Origin: Lepidostoma basale
Lineage: Eukaryota > Arthropoda > Insecta > Trichoptera > Lepidostomatidae
NCBI GenBank assembly: GCA_022606425.2
Contig: JAHDVF020001574.1
Span: 62,001 to 126,000, forward strand
Direction: 5' to 3'
DNA: 64,000 bases
The notes under the pieces were generated by a model. It searched no databases and was not told the DNA's origin. It saw only the letters and a list, made by a program, of their open reading frames with translations. The position numbers and the translations under genes were made by a program. How positions within the stretch are numbered: position 1 is the first letter of the stretch; each line of letters opens with the position of its first letter. Shown here piece by piece: positions 50,341-62,390 of the stretch.

Positions 50341-52844
50341 CTTGGACTTGGACTTGGATCTTCTGGCTTACAGAGGTTCAGCTCATGTGGCTATTCCTCT
50401 TACGTCTGATGGGAACATTGTCGGAAGGTGATTTGGTGGGTTGTTAGTTTATTCGGGGGCATGATTTGTGTGGCCCGGAGTGTTCCTCTGAAGGAGAATC
50501 GATTTTGGGCGCTTGTGGCGGCTGGAAGTGTTTGGGTCGTAATTAGAGAGGTCTTTTATTGTGGGGTTGGGATGTGAAGGGAGTCCTTTGTAAAAACGTT
50601 CGGCAAGTTTCAGAATGAATTCATCTATCATCGGGATTCCCGATTCTAGGTGCAGTTGTGTAATCCTGGTCCATGAAGGCGCACCAAGCGATAAACGGAT
50701 AGCCTTATTTTGCAGGATTTGGAGTTTTTGTATGTGACTCGAAGCTGCATAGCCCCAGATTGGGGCTGCATAAGTGAAGATCGGCCTTATAACCGTTTTG
50801 TATATCAGGAGTTTATTGTCGATGCTTAGTTTACTGTTTCTAGCTAACATTGGGTAGAGGGCTGAGATTGCTTTTGACGCGGCTTTGACTTTATTTGTAA
50901 TGTGTGGCCTCCATGTCAGCTTAGAATCCAAGGTAACCCCAAGGTATTTGATTGTTTTGGTCCAAGGAACGTCTTGGCCGAACATTTTTATGTTGGGAAT
51001 GTTTGGAGGAATGTGTCTTTTACTGAAAAGGGTCGCTGCGCTTTTACTCGGATTGATGGTAATGCGCCAGTTTCTGCACCACACCTCTAGCACATCGGCC
51101 TGTTTTTGCACCCTGCGGGTCGCGAGAAGCGGCCTTTTAGCACTGGAGATGATGCCCGTATCGTCAGCGAATTGGGCAATGTGGGTGTTCTGATCTCGGG
51201 GAAGAGGGATATCACTGCAGTAGATGTTGAACAGAGTAGGAGCCATTACTGAACCTTGGGGAACTCCTGCTCTGATAGGGCGTACAAGGGATTTGGCCTT
51301 GTTGATTTTGACGCTGAAAAGGCGATCGGACAGAAAGCTGGCTATGAGTTGAATCATAGGCAGTGGGATGTTTGCTTTTCCCATTTTGTATAACAGGCCG
51401 GTGTGCCAGACGCGGTCGAATGCTTTACTGACATCTAGGGAAAAGAAAGTGGTGAATTTGCGCGTGTTAAAGTTTGTGGCAATAAGTTCAACTACACGAA
51501 GTAGCTGATGTTGTGTGGAGTGTTGGGCACGGAAACCGTGTTGAAAATCTGGAATGGTACTCTGTTCGTGAAGTGTTATTTTGAGTCTTGATTGTATGAG
51601 TTTTTCCAACAATTTACCAGTGCAAAGAAGAAGACTAATTGGTCTATGATTTGAAGGAGCTGTTGGGTCCTTGCCTGGCTTGGGAAGAAGGATAACGTCT
51701 GCGATTTTGTAGGGTTTCGGGAAGTATCGGAGTCTAAGGGATGCGTTGAAGATCGCTGTCAGGGCACAGATGCCTTTGAGAGGGAGAGATTTGAGAATTT
51801 TGTTAGATATTGAGTCAGGACCTGGTGATTTGCGGGTATTAAGATATTTTATTTGTTGTTTCACCTCTCTCGGTGAGGTGAATGGGATCGGTGGGGATGA
51901 AGAAGTTTTGGCTAAGAGTTGTGAAACGTTAGATTCGATCGAGGCCACAAATAATGGATTGTCATGTTCGTTATTTGTCGTGAATTGATCTTCTAGGCTC
52001 GATGCAAATGTTTCTGCCCTGTCGGCGTCGGAGTACACTAATCCATTTGGACCTTGTAACGGTGTGATTCTTGAGTGGGGTTTGCGAAGATTTTTGGATA
52101 ATTTCCAGAAGGCTGTCTTGTCGTCATCGTTTAATGACTCTAGATAATCCATCCAGCGGTCATTGCGTAAGTCGGTGATGGCTTTTTTGACGTCAATGTT
52201 TAGTTTGTTGAGAAGTGTTTTATCCTGAGGTTGTCGATATTTTTGCCATCTTTTTCTAATGGTATTTTTGTGGCGTATTAGCTGTTGGATATCGGCAGGT
52301 AGATTTGGTCTGTATATGTCGTTGTCTACAACTGTGGTTGCATTTTTTAGAGCAGTCTGTAGGATAAATGTCATTTCATTCGTGACCTGATCGAGAGATT
52401 CTGGATCTGGAATTTTTGTTGGGATTTTGATCATTTCGTGGATGATTTCGGGAAGAGAATACCAATTAATTTTATTTCTGGTGGGGAAATGGGGGTCACG
52501 GTGGAATGGTTCATCAGAGATGTAGAGAAGTATAGGGATATGATCAGAGGATAGTTCGTCTACTACCTGTAGGGTGAGAGGGAGGGTAAAGTTTTTAGTC
52601 ATGACAATATCGATGACGTCCGGGGAATGTTTTGGATTTTTATTGAAAATTGTCGGAGTATCGGGAGCTGTGATGAATATGTCTGGTCGATTTTGGAAAT
52701 AGTCGAAAAGATCTTTGCCTTTCTTATTATCTTTGAATCTGTGCCAGGCGCCATGTTTGGAATTTAGGTCTCCAGCTAGGACTGTGGGAATGTTTTCGAA
52801 GAAAATATCGCCCAGTTCTATTGGAGTGAATCGTCTACGAGGTG
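50341..52844 (-). mobile_element. jockey-type LINE, 5'-truncated, 12-bp target duplication
   Basis: TTATCAAAATAA at 50329-50340 and 52845-52856 bounds the insertion at 2504 bp. It begins inside the endonuclease domain and keeps the rest of ORF2, the 3' UTR and a tail of AAGTCC-type hexamers (plus strand ACTTGGACTTGGACTTGG). Five or more shorter copies of the same family lie in this window. The intact frame and perfect duplication suggest a recent insertion. Confidence 0.96.
50449..52844 (-). CDS. jockey-type ORF2: partial endonuclease, reverse transcriptase
   Basis: An uninterrupted frame of about 798 codons, open across the 5' truncation point. First comes the C-terminal part of the APE endonuclease: LAGDLNSKHGAW (Asp-x-Asn intact) and SSDHIPILL (catalytic Asp-His). 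Then the RT: LLPKPGKDPTAPSNHRPISL, FSLDVSKAFDRVWH (first catalytic Asp), GVPQGSVMAPTLFN and QFADDTG (catalytic Asp pair, at about 51157-51171), followed by the thumb and a C-terminal region with TYAAPIWGYAA. It copies element RNA at a nicked chromosomal target. The N-terminal 90 or so residues of the endonuclease are missing and there is no own promoter or ORF1, so this copy should not move by itself. Length otherwise normal for jockey elements. Confidence 0.96.
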
Positions 52845-53021
52845 TTATCAAAATAAATATTATTCAAGTACAATTAGAAAATAAGTACAAAAGGACACAG
52901 TGCAGAAAAACAAGAAAAGCAAATACCAATTTAATATATAAGAGATATATGCTCTCTGAGGATAGCTTCACTATCGTGAAAAATGTCCACATTCGAAGAT
53001 ATGCGGTTTATAAGGATTATC

Positions 53022-53110
53022 AAATCAAATCAGTTTATTAACTCAAAAGACATTACAAACAGGAAAATGTTTATGGCATCTATTCAGTACTATTATTGCC
53101 CTGCCCACGG
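53022..53110 (-). mobile_element. non-LTR 3' end with AATAAACTGATTTGATTTGA tail, copy 2
   Basis: Matches 43681-43755: on the minus strand it ends in AATAAACTGATTTGATTTGA. The rest is not recognised. Confidence 0.5.
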
Positions 53111-53161
53111 GCATTACTTTTGGAAGATTGGTTCTACACAGTGGCAAGATAAATAATTTAT

Positions 53162-53358
53162 TTATTGTTTCTTGAACAATGATGTAAAACTCCATTAAAT
53201 AAATTTTAATTTGAATGAAAACGTCTTCTAGGAGTTTTATTATATCTTAGATGGAATGAAATGTTTTGCCCTTCTAAGGCATTATCATTTGATACATGTC
53301 ATTCCATCTAAAATATAATAAAAGTCCCAGATGACAGACGTTTTCATTCATATTAATG
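53162..53358. mobile_element. foldback family FB-2 copy with 11-bp direct flanks
   Basis: AAATAATTTAT (53151-53161) and AAATAATCTAT (53359-53369) flank it. It has the same asymmetric layout as 47621-47843: unpaired TTATTGTTTCTTGAACAATG at the left, then a palindrome with the ATGTCATTCCATCTA arm. Confidence 0.75.
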
Positions 53359-53544
53359 AAATAATCTATGTTGCCGTTGCCAGAGATAATTTTCAGGGAT
53401 AAACAAAATCAAGTCATTCAAAATATATAGGTATGAGTTATGTATTCGACCACGAATCAGTTGAAAAAAATGGACACCCAAATGGATAGTTCCGTCTTAT
53501 TTCCAATAATTGGTAGTTCAACATACCCAGCAAGAAATCAGTTG

Positions 53545-53660
53545 GGTACTAACAGGGGTCATAACCGTTTTCTTTGAGGTATGAATGTGTCATGGTTGGT
53601 TTATACGGGACCTGTGTACCGAGTGCTCCTCCGAAAGAGGGCAAGGGAGAGGGTATATAC
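53545..53660 (-). mobile_element. jockey-type LINE remnant
   Basis: TTTATACGGGACCTGTGTAC and GTGCTCCTCCGAAAGAGGGC loosely match the 3' coding end seen at 1.62 kb. Strongly decayed. Confidence 0.4.
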
Positions 53661-53759
53661 TTAAGTTCCACTTTTTCATGGTCAGGGGACTGCATCAATG
53701 GAAGGCTAGTTAGAAATAAATAAAAACTAAATAATGAGGCATAATATTTTAAAATCCAT

Positions 53760-55050
53760 AACATTACGTTATTCCTGGAAAGCGATTACAGTTTTTCATT
53801 TTACTTCAGTAGCATAGCAACTTACTTATTTTTATTTTAATTGACCATTGCAGTACTAATAACTCGTTGGAAAAAGATTATTATCTGTGACAGTTCAGAT
53901 GATCGAAAATGTTAAATTATTCAATTGTCATAAAATGCAAATGAGATTACAAAATTGTTAATCGGTGATGGCATAATTTGAATCTTACTCGTTGATTTGC
54001 AATAAAAAAATTATACTACCTCCATCTAGCGATTATTTTTAAAAGTTTCAAATATTTTTGTCTAGAGATAGTTGACGGATTGTTGAGGGTGTCGTAAATT
54101 TAATAAACGCGTTATACGAAGATCGTAATGTAATTAGTTTTAAAAAAAATGTATTCAATGTTGAAGAATTCACATATATTTAATTTTAGAATCGTTTCTA
54201 ATAACACCACTGTTATTTTAATATTTATTCTTACTACTCGCACTTTTTTATTCTTACCATTCCCGCGTTTTTAATGCCCAAGTAAATCACCTACCATGAA
54301 AACATAATGATTTGGTTACTTCAATTTAATATTTATACGTGTATATTTTTTTAGGTTTAATAAACGAGTAGATAATAGTGATTACTATCTTTCAGTGATT
54401 CATTATTCATCAGAAACCAATTGAAATAAACTAACCTTTTGGGATGATAACATATGAACTATATTTTGTAGCCACACAATCACATGAGCTTATTAGTAAA
54501 TGTAAGAAACTGTTCGTTCAAAACATATAATTATTTAAATTATAATTACAAGAATTGTATAATGCAATGAAATTGCATTTCTTAAGATAAACATGTCAAA
54601 AAATCTTTCAAAGTATTTTCAAGCCTTGAAAAGCCTTGTATTTTAAACTCTTATTTAGTTATTTCGTAGGATTTCTTTGCCATTGTGGTGGAAGATTGAC
54701 TTTATACCATTTCCAGGGACGGCGGATGATAAGTAACGCCACATGGAGACACCTATCTTCTAAAAATAAATGATCCTATTAAAGCCTTCTATGAGACTAG
54801 CTTGGGATTGACACAAAGAACAAGATTGATGGAATTAAAACATATTAATAATAAGAAACGAACATTTGAAGAGTGCTTTTATTTATAGTAAGGCAACTTT
54901 TAATTTATCTTAGAAATTTAAACATGATTTTGGCTATTTCATCATATTTCGAGATGAGATTTTTACCATATCTTAAGAAAGTCCATAATATTATTATCTC
55001 ACTAGAAGCTGAGGATGTGAGCTAGCAGCATGACGAGACACACTGAACTA
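53760..55050. other. intergenic stretch without recognised features
   Basis: AT-rich. No frame over 70 codons, no clear repeat and no exon-like segment were seen. Confidence 0.45.
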
Positions 55051-55054
55051 ATTT

Positions 55055-55245
55055 CGGGTGGTGGTCTAGGGGATAGAACGCTTGGCATCTGATCCAGGGG
55101 ACTTGGGTTCGAGCCTGGACATGACCAGATTCCTTCTTCATAATAATGAGCTATTTTCTGTCCATATTGAAGATTGTAAAATAAAATCTAATATCATTGA
55201 TTGAAATCTTTGATATTAGAGTTTAAAAAAAAAAAAAAAAAAATT
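55055..55245 (+). mobile_element. SINE-B, best copy, poly(A) tail
   Basis: Head GGGTGGTGGTCTAGGGGATA (A-box-like) and CTTGGGTTCGAGCCTGG (B box), then ATTCCTTCTTCATAATAATG, and an 18-base A run at about 55227-55244. A tRNA-derived SINE, distinct from SINE-A. Confidence 0.8.
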
Positions 55246-55364
55246 GCTACCTGCCTTAGCCAGGAGCAGACAGTGTGTATGGCCAACCCGAAATGACGGG
55301 AAGTGAGAAAAAAAGTTTTTTTCTCCATTAAAACATGAAAAATAGAAAACAGAGTAATAATTAA

Positions 55365-55545
55365 ATACGACAATATTTTTTAATAACTACTTCTACTTTT
55401 GTATTTACTTCGACAGTGATCGGTTTCACTTGGCTGACTGATATCGATAGACCAGTGTCTCAATGGCAGCTAGCCTGATGATACCGGTCGCTGTTGAAAT
55501 AAAGACAAAATTGGTAGTCGTTATTAAGAAACATCATTTTATTTA
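55365..55545. repeat. foldback element, CGACAG/ACCGGT type
   Basis: CTTCGACAGTGATCGGTTTC on the left and ACCGGTCGCTGTTGAAATAA on the right are complements. Outer arms AATAACTACTTCTACTTTTG and its complement. Relative of the array in intron 1. Confidence 0.7.
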
Positions 55546-55549
55546 AACT

Positions 55550-55712
55550 TATTTAACCACGGTATGGTTATTATAATTGATGCTAACTTGTTTCGCTTGA
55601 ACCCAAGCTTCATCAGGGCGATATAATAACAGTTATTGTACCACCCTGACGAAGCTTGGATATAAACGAAACTAGTTGGCATCAATTATAATAACCATAC
55701 CGTGTTTAAATA
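55550..55712. repeat. foldback element FB-7
   Basis: CACGGTATGGTTATTATAAT pairs with ATTATAATAACCATACCGTG. Inner arms GCTTCATCAGGGCG and CACCCTGACGAAGC. Confidence 0.8.
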
Positions 55713-56658
55713 CAAAGTGTTTTAAACACGGTATGTAAACTTTTTTATACGGTTAGACATTTCTAACAACAAAGTGTGTGCTTCAAATGAATGTTTAATT
55801 TAATTCAATTGTTATTTAAAATGAACTTTCTCAAAAGAGATTTCAGTAAAATCATTAGATTATCTGGAATAAAATGTTTTATACCGTTACTCTACCAATA
55901 ATAAAATAAAAGACTGGATCATTAAAAAGATTTATAAAAATTTATTTAAAATCACAATTATTGTTATTGATATAAAACGCTATGTACACGATACTGTAAG
56001 TTATTTGAGACTGGAATATAATAGGGTGTGGAACTTAGTTAATAAATAATACAAAGCAATATATTACAATCTTCCTATGCTACTGATATTTATATGTTAT
56101 ATACATGAATACAAAATGGTCCACTGTGTATATTCTAGAACTAGCACGTTATCAATCACATATCATAGAACACATTCAATATAATTGCAGTTTTATTAAG
56201 AGATGGGTGACAAAATGTACAAAACAGTCTTTTCTTTGGTGGGCTAAGTTAATAAACCCACTAAACACCCTTGGAATCGCACAATCAATCTTACTTAACA
56301 TTATTCATCAACAAGTTTGAGATGATCATTAGTATGTACAAATTAAAAATCAGGACTTCTTGTGGATGCTGAATTATTGAATGTTAAAAAAAGACATTTG
56401 AATTAATTAGAATGTTTCTGCTACCACAAATAATAAAACGAAGAAGTTTTGGAGATATATTAAACAATTTTGTGGTGATATATTTGAACATCTTTGCCCT
56501 ATAGTTTACAGTGTGTTGTTAGAAATATGTATTAATAATGGGTGAAACAAAAACAAGATGATTACTGTAATTGCAGTGAAATAAAGAAATATTAGCTTTA
56601 TCTGAAGCCTTTCATTAAAAAACAATGCAATATTCCTTATTAAAAGCAAATATGTATT

Positions 56659-56941
56659 ATTTCTCTTTTTCTTTTTTATACACTTTGTTTAAACAACACT
56701 TACATTAAAAAAATTAAAATTACATAGACATGTTTCGGACAACCATTCCTTCTTCAGTGATACATAGTATAAAGATACACATTTAAAATATTATAAAATT
56801 GTTTACATGATCTGACAGATCAAGTAAACAATTTTGTATCACTGAAGAAGGACTGGTTGTCCGAAACATGTCTATGTAATAATTTTTTATTTTATGTAAG
56901 TGTTGTTTAAACAAAAGTATACAAAAAAGAAAAAGAGAAAT
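56659..56941. repeat. long palindrome FB-8
   Basis: TTTCTCTTTTTCTTTTTTAT at the left pairs with its complement at the right. ACATAGACATGTTTCGGACA and TGTCCGAAACATGTCTATGT are exact complements inside. The centre is near 56800. Partial relatives lie near 23.46 and 59.79 kb. Confidence 0.85.
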
Positions 56942-57299
56942 AAAGCATCTACAACACAAAGTATGGCGAATATAGAAGCAAATATGTATGTTCATAATGT
57001 TGGTTGAAATATTTTCCGAAATATTTAGTCTTCTCAGTTACGTTTAGTTATAAGAACATTCCACAAAAATCATGGCAAAGAGTTTAAAATTATTACTATT
57101 GTACAATCAACAAATGTATTTTATTTTGGATACAATTAATAATCACTAAATATTTTACTGGTAAGTAACAAATTAAGAACATGCATATTATTGTGAGAAC
57201 GAAGAACGATATTTTACTAATTGTAATTGCATGAAAAAATAATGATTTTCTTTTACAAACATCAAAAAGTGATTTAAACATTTAATGCTGTAAATTTTG

Positions 57300-57602
57300 T
57301 TAAATATACGTCACAAACGAGGAAGTGCTGCAGTGAATGAAGAAAGAAACATAAATTGTAAAGACCATAAAGCGCAGGGAACTGGAATACTTCGGGTACA
57401 TTATGATAAACGATAAATACAAAGTACTGCAAATGTTTTTCCAAAGTAAAATGAACGGAAAACGAAGTGCCGGGAGAAGAAGAGAATCGTGGCTAAAAAA
57501 CCTTCGAGAAAGGTCGAGTTGCAGCACAATATCCCTGTTTAAAGCAGAAATAGCCATGATGTTGTTCAACCTCCGAAAGGAGAGGAACAACAAGAAGAAG
57601 GA
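57300..57602 (+). mobile_element. LINE-C 3' fragment
   Basis: Frame 57403-57642 and its neighbour encode LEYFGYIMINDKYKVLQMFF across a frame change, then Gly-Lys-Arg-Ser-Ala-Gly-Arg-Arg-Arg-Glu-Ser-Trp-Leu-Lys-Asn-Leu-Arg. Ends AACAAGAAGAAGG. Confidence 0.75.
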
Positions 57603-58183
57603 GATACATATTTGTTCTTGGTATAAAGATGATTTTTTTTAAGTTTACCATATTCATGCATTGTCTTCGGATAGAAAATAAATACCCATTGCCTGTACTA
57701 GTGATGGCCAATGGGGTGTAACTATTGGAACTTTATTTTTACATACAATTTTAGTGTCATTTTTTTGTTTACGTGTTGAAGTTATGCATACAGGTATTAA
57801 CCATTATTATTTAAACAGGTAAACATTATCAAACATTATTATGTATTTAAGCCACACACTATGCATAGTAATTAGCGCATGAATCTATCTGCAGTTGGCA
57901 TGTTAATAATGTCATGTCAGTAATGATTTATGATGTTAAAAATTATTTCTATAACGAAAATGCTTCATTATGGAAATTTTTTATAATCAGCCACCATATT
58001 TATAGAACAAAGTGAATTATCATTTTACTAACTAATGTAATTTGAACTGAAATAATGTAGGTATGATTGTAATGAACAAGAGATTAAATGTTATAAGTAA
58101 AACATTGATTGATTTATTTGGTTAACTAGGATAATTATACACAGTATATATACATACATATAAAATATGTGTATATATACATG

Positions 58184-58423
58184 TCGCACGCTTAATAGAA
58201 CACTGGTTTAACTCAAAAAGTTTTACTCAATCTGTCATGAGTCGGTGTTTTAACAAAACACGTAAGAATGGATAGCGTTAACATTGTGAACGATTATCGT
58301 ACTACGAATGGATAGCGTTAACATTATGAAAAATAGATGGATAGCGTTAACACAAGCCTCTGTCTAATGTTAACTCAATTGTGACCTAAACCATAATCGG
58401 TCAGTTTACTATTAAGCGTGCGA
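58184..58423. mobile_element. MITE M6 with internal repeats
   Basis: TCGCACGCTTAATAG at the left and its exact complement CTATTAAGCGTGCGA at the right. Inside, ATGGATAGCGTTAACA occurs three times (58268, 58308 and about 58340). 240 bp, noncoding. Confidence 0.8.
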
Positions 58424-59544
58424 TGTATACATAAACGTAAAATTATAGTTCGGATAAACAATTGTTTAGAATTCTGAGAAATGTGCATAAATTTAAATCA
58501 ACCCAAAGGCCATTTAAAAAAACCATTTCCAAATATGAATAATTATATATTCCTTTACCAAAATTTCCATAGCATACTTACATATCTACGAAGCCCAAAT
58601 TTCTTAATATCCCAGACGCCTTATGAAGCCAGCAACCATTAAATAAGGATATAAACATATTCTATTTCTGAAATATTGAAAGACTAAATAAAATGGTTAA
58701 CCACAGACTAATTTTAAATTGGCACAAAGTGGTAAAACATCCTTATTAACTGTTATATTTTCTATGATCTCTTAACAATTTTTGATCTCAAGAATAAAAT
58801 ATTTTTAATTTTCATTTCAAGTTGTTTATAATGTACCAATTTTTTATACAGGATAACAAAGCAATTATCACTTAACATAAAATGAAATTTCTTCATTTAA
58901 AAAAGATAAAGCATTTTTTATTGCTTGTTCACTTAAGGTCATATTCTGGGAAAATAGAACTGTATACCCTCTTATAACACATGAATATCCACAACTATTC
59001 ATAGTAATCAAAAATGTTGAAAATAAATTATGTTTCTTTAAAAACAAAATATTTCATACAGAACTGCGTCTCGAAACACAAAACAAGAATTTAAATAAAT
59101 TTAATTTACCAAAAATTAAAACTCCACTGATATGTATTTCTGAAAAAATAAACAACAGTCCAGTGTAAAAATCTAAATAAGTTTTAAATTTATATTATTT
59201 TTCGTTTAATAATGAAGTCAGAATACGACAAATACAGTCCAGTTTTACAAATTTCAATATTATATATTTAGTATTTGTAAGAAAAGAAAAATCAGATTAA
59301 ACCATTTAAAAAATTGCATGTTGAGTCTACTTCAATATAGGAGTTGGTGAAAGAAATATTTTGACGAGCCACACCCGACACAGGAGTGGTGAGGATTAAT
59401 AATAATTCTTTATAAATCCAAACTCAACAGGATCCTAATATAAAATGTGGGTTATTTTTAAAAATATAATATTTGTTGGGAAGATTGTCTGATATGTAAC
59501 TATCGTATAAATATTATAATATCTGAACTGTAATAAATTTTAAT

Positions 59545-59715
59545 GAAAACACTTGTTTTCTAAAAGTTTTGTGCTTGATTTTCGATATATTAAATATTAT
59601 TATGCCTTAGAAAGGCAAAATATGTCATTCCCATTAATTATAATAAAACTTTAAGAAAATAAACATTTTCATTTGTATTAATTAATTAATATGGAGGTTT
59701 ACATCACTGAATTGA
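59545..59715. repeat. FB-2 remnant
   Basis: GCCTTAGAAAGGCAAAATAT and ATTTTCATTTGTATTAATTA, ending ATATGGAGGTTTACATCACT. The left arm is much decayed. Confidence 0.55.
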
Positions 59716-61701
59716 AGAATATTTTTTTAAACCTTGTAACATAACACTTTATTTAAATAGAAATAAAATTGAAAATAAAAACAAACATGTTTCGGGACAC
59801 AGAATGTAATGTAGTTATATATTATATATATACAAAATAAATATTTAAACAAAATTTTCATGAATGTTGTAACACATATTTTGAAAACATCTAAAATTAT
59901 ACTTTTAATTAGATAAATATAGAAGAAATTTTATATCCCTGTTCAATAAACAATAAATAATCTGAAATGTACTGTACAGAAGAAATCCACTGAAAATTAT
60001 AAATCAAACCAAGGAATAAAGGTACTGAAAAAACTCGTTACATACTTAAGAACTCACATAAAATGAGAGACAATATAACCACAAAATATTCTACGAAGCA
60101 CTTAGAATAAAGATACTTGTTGATATTTTCAGAAAATCCGGGACGGAATAGTTATTTGATTTAATTATTATTGCTTCATTTACTACTGAGCAAATATTCA
60201 TGATTAAAGTGTAATACCTAAAGACTAATTATTAAAGTAGTTAAGATGGCACACTTTTACATGGATTTGTTCATATTAAGAGCTTTATAAAAATATTCAT
60301 ACATTACGTAATACCCCATGTGATTCTTCACATTTTACTGCTTACAAACTTATTAATATACATATTTAGATGATTATTTATAAATATAATATTTTAATAA
60401 TATGACATAATACAGTTACAATTAAAAATATAATACAGTTAAAAATAATAATGGAGTGGTATGAGAATAGAGAGTGATAAACAATTGAGATGTTATATAA
60501 ATTATAATAATAATAATAAACTTCTATAACATAAATGAATAGTTTGGTGAATGCCCTAGAAATTGGTACTGATATTAATTTTTAAATTTGAAATAAACAG
60601 GTGCGAAACCTATCCTGTAAAGTTTCATATTTAACAAGTAAAAATGTGTAAATGAAAATAATGAAGCTATTACTAGAATAAATATGTTAAAAGTATTTAG
60701 TTTTAAGTAATAAGAATCACAAGTACGAGCATGCAAGTCTTAAAACTATAATTTACAAAACATGATCAGCAATCATAGTTACTTGGAATGTTTAAACAAA
60801 TTCTACTCAGTTTAAACCTATTTTGAATGTCATATCACATAAATGTGTGCTTATTTAATATCAGTGGAGAGTAAAGCTACAAAATACAAATTTTACAAGT
60901 GACAGGTGGATGCCAAAATCACGAAAACACATAATTTTGAATAGTTGCTACGTATTAACGATAGTATTATTATGGCTTATATATTACAACAGTTTTTAGC
61001 TTATTCCAAATTTGCAAATAGCAGAACCCTCAAGAAATTTTAGCAATAAAATCACATTCATTCCAATGAATCACATTATTATACGATAGCAATAAAGAGG
61101 TTTCTAATTTTATTCACAGACTTTGTATTATTTCAGGCACACATCCAATTGTAATGTTTTTTTCAGTCTGTAAATCCTTTAAAAAGGGATTGTTGTGTAT
61201 TCGTGATAATAGCACTGGGATACAATATTACTTATATCTTGTGATAAGATACACCAGTCAAAGGTAACTAAAAAAAAACAACAATCAGTGGCTTTTAGAA
61301 TTGCCAATTAAAAAAAGATATAATGAGATCATATAAAAATAAAACCCGCAAAACTTATAAATTCATAACCTCTCTGGATAATACTGAATATGACACATTG
61401 ATTGACTAATAAAATACAAAATAGTTAAAAGGTAACATATCCACTTCTAGAAATGATTTCAATACTTTGGTAACAAACAAAAAGTAGAATGTCAAGAGAG
61501 GTTATGCATTATTTAAAAATTATGCAAGTAATAATTTTTAATAATTTATGAAAGAGATAATAAAAGTTTCAAAAGTTTTTACATCTTAATTGATTGACGA
61601 GGCCTTTTATTTAGTTAAAATCTAATATTGAAAATGCAATTATTAAAATAAATATTATCAAATATTGTTTGTGAATTAAGAAATTAACATTTTCGTGAAA
61701 C

Positions 61702-61880
61702 TAGGGTCTCGGGATCGATTCCTGGCGATGGTATTGTGATTGTCACACTGTCATTGGTCTGGTGTAGAATTCACGTGATGATAAAATGGTGATGTCATGA
61801 GAATCAATATGATTGCTTATACCCTTTACATCGATTTAACTCACACTGATGTAAAGAGTGATTCAACAAAATAGTAATAA
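61702..61880 (+). mobile_element. SINE-A, head truncated
   Basis: Starts at the B box (GGGATCGATTCCTGG), then the core CATTGGTCTGGTGTAGAATTC region and 3' end GAGTGATTCAACAAAATAGT. The A-box half is missing. Confidence 0.8.
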
Positions 61881-61960
61881 TGATTTAAAGTAAGGATGTA
61901 ATTTTAAGTGTATGCATGAGATTTAAAAAAATTGCTTTCTCACAATAAACTTTTGAAACA

Positions 61961-61966
61961 TTTATT
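61961..61966 (-). promoter_or_regulatory. candidate polyadenylation signal of ABCG gene 2
   Basis: AATAAA on the minus strand about 80 bases after the gene 2 stop codon. The region is AT-rich and has further AATAAA copies downstream, so this is only the first plausible site. Confidence 0.35.
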
Positions 61967-62042
61967 AAATATAATACAATAGATAAATAGAGAAAATAAC
62001 TATAACACAATGTAATAAAAGAGATAAAATTTGTAATATTCA

Positions 62043-62390
62043 TTAACCCCTTCGATGTTTTAATCTATATTGAAGAACAAAGTATATCATTAGCCTAAGA
62101 ATTATGTACAAAGAACCTAGAAATATAACTGAGATGGTATAATTGGCCTCCTTCATGTCCATCTCGTTCAGTATTGCCTGAGGGTATCGGTAGTGACAGT
62201 AGAGGGCGTCACACTGTAATTTCTCTCGGCCGTACCCAAAGATACTCAGCATTGTTCCTTCCAAACCATATTTGAGATATGAGATGTGGAACACCCACCT
62301 CAAAGAGGGATGAGCATCGTTTAAATGAACGAAAAATCCAGAGAATATTGTGAAAGGCAACATGAACAATGGACCGAATATGACACCAGT
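62043..62390 (-). CDS. ABCG gene 2, last coding exon
   Basis: The acceptor TTTTCAG precedes 62390 and the stop TAA is at 62043-62045. It encodes 115 residues: the SGFF helix, the long extracellular loop with paired cysteines, the last membrane span and a short basic tail. It enters in phase 0, matching the previous exon. Confidence 0.94.
   Translation of the reverse strand, partial: TGVIFGPLFMLPFTIFSGFFVHLNDAHPSLRWVFHISYLKYGLEGTMLSIFGYGREKLQCDALYCHYRYPQAILNEMDMKEANYTISVIFLGSLYIILRLMIYFVLQYRLKHRRG

Larger units (their letters stand above)
57720..61700. other. repeat-poor AT-rich stretch, possibly 3' UTR or intergenic
   Basis: Apart from MITE M6 and two foldback remnants, no element, frame or exon was recognised. 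It lies downstream of ABCG gene 2 and has many AATAAA-like hexamers on the minus strand, so part could be 3' UTR, but nothing proves it. Confidence 0.4.

Noticed and set aside
50885..51988. Plus-strand frames opposite the jockey ORF2
   Set aside because: Antisense shadows of a clear RT frame with conserved motifs.
57720..61700. A hidden further host gene between FB-8 and ABCG gene 2
   Set aside because: No frame of useful length and no exon-like run with splice sites was found on either strand.
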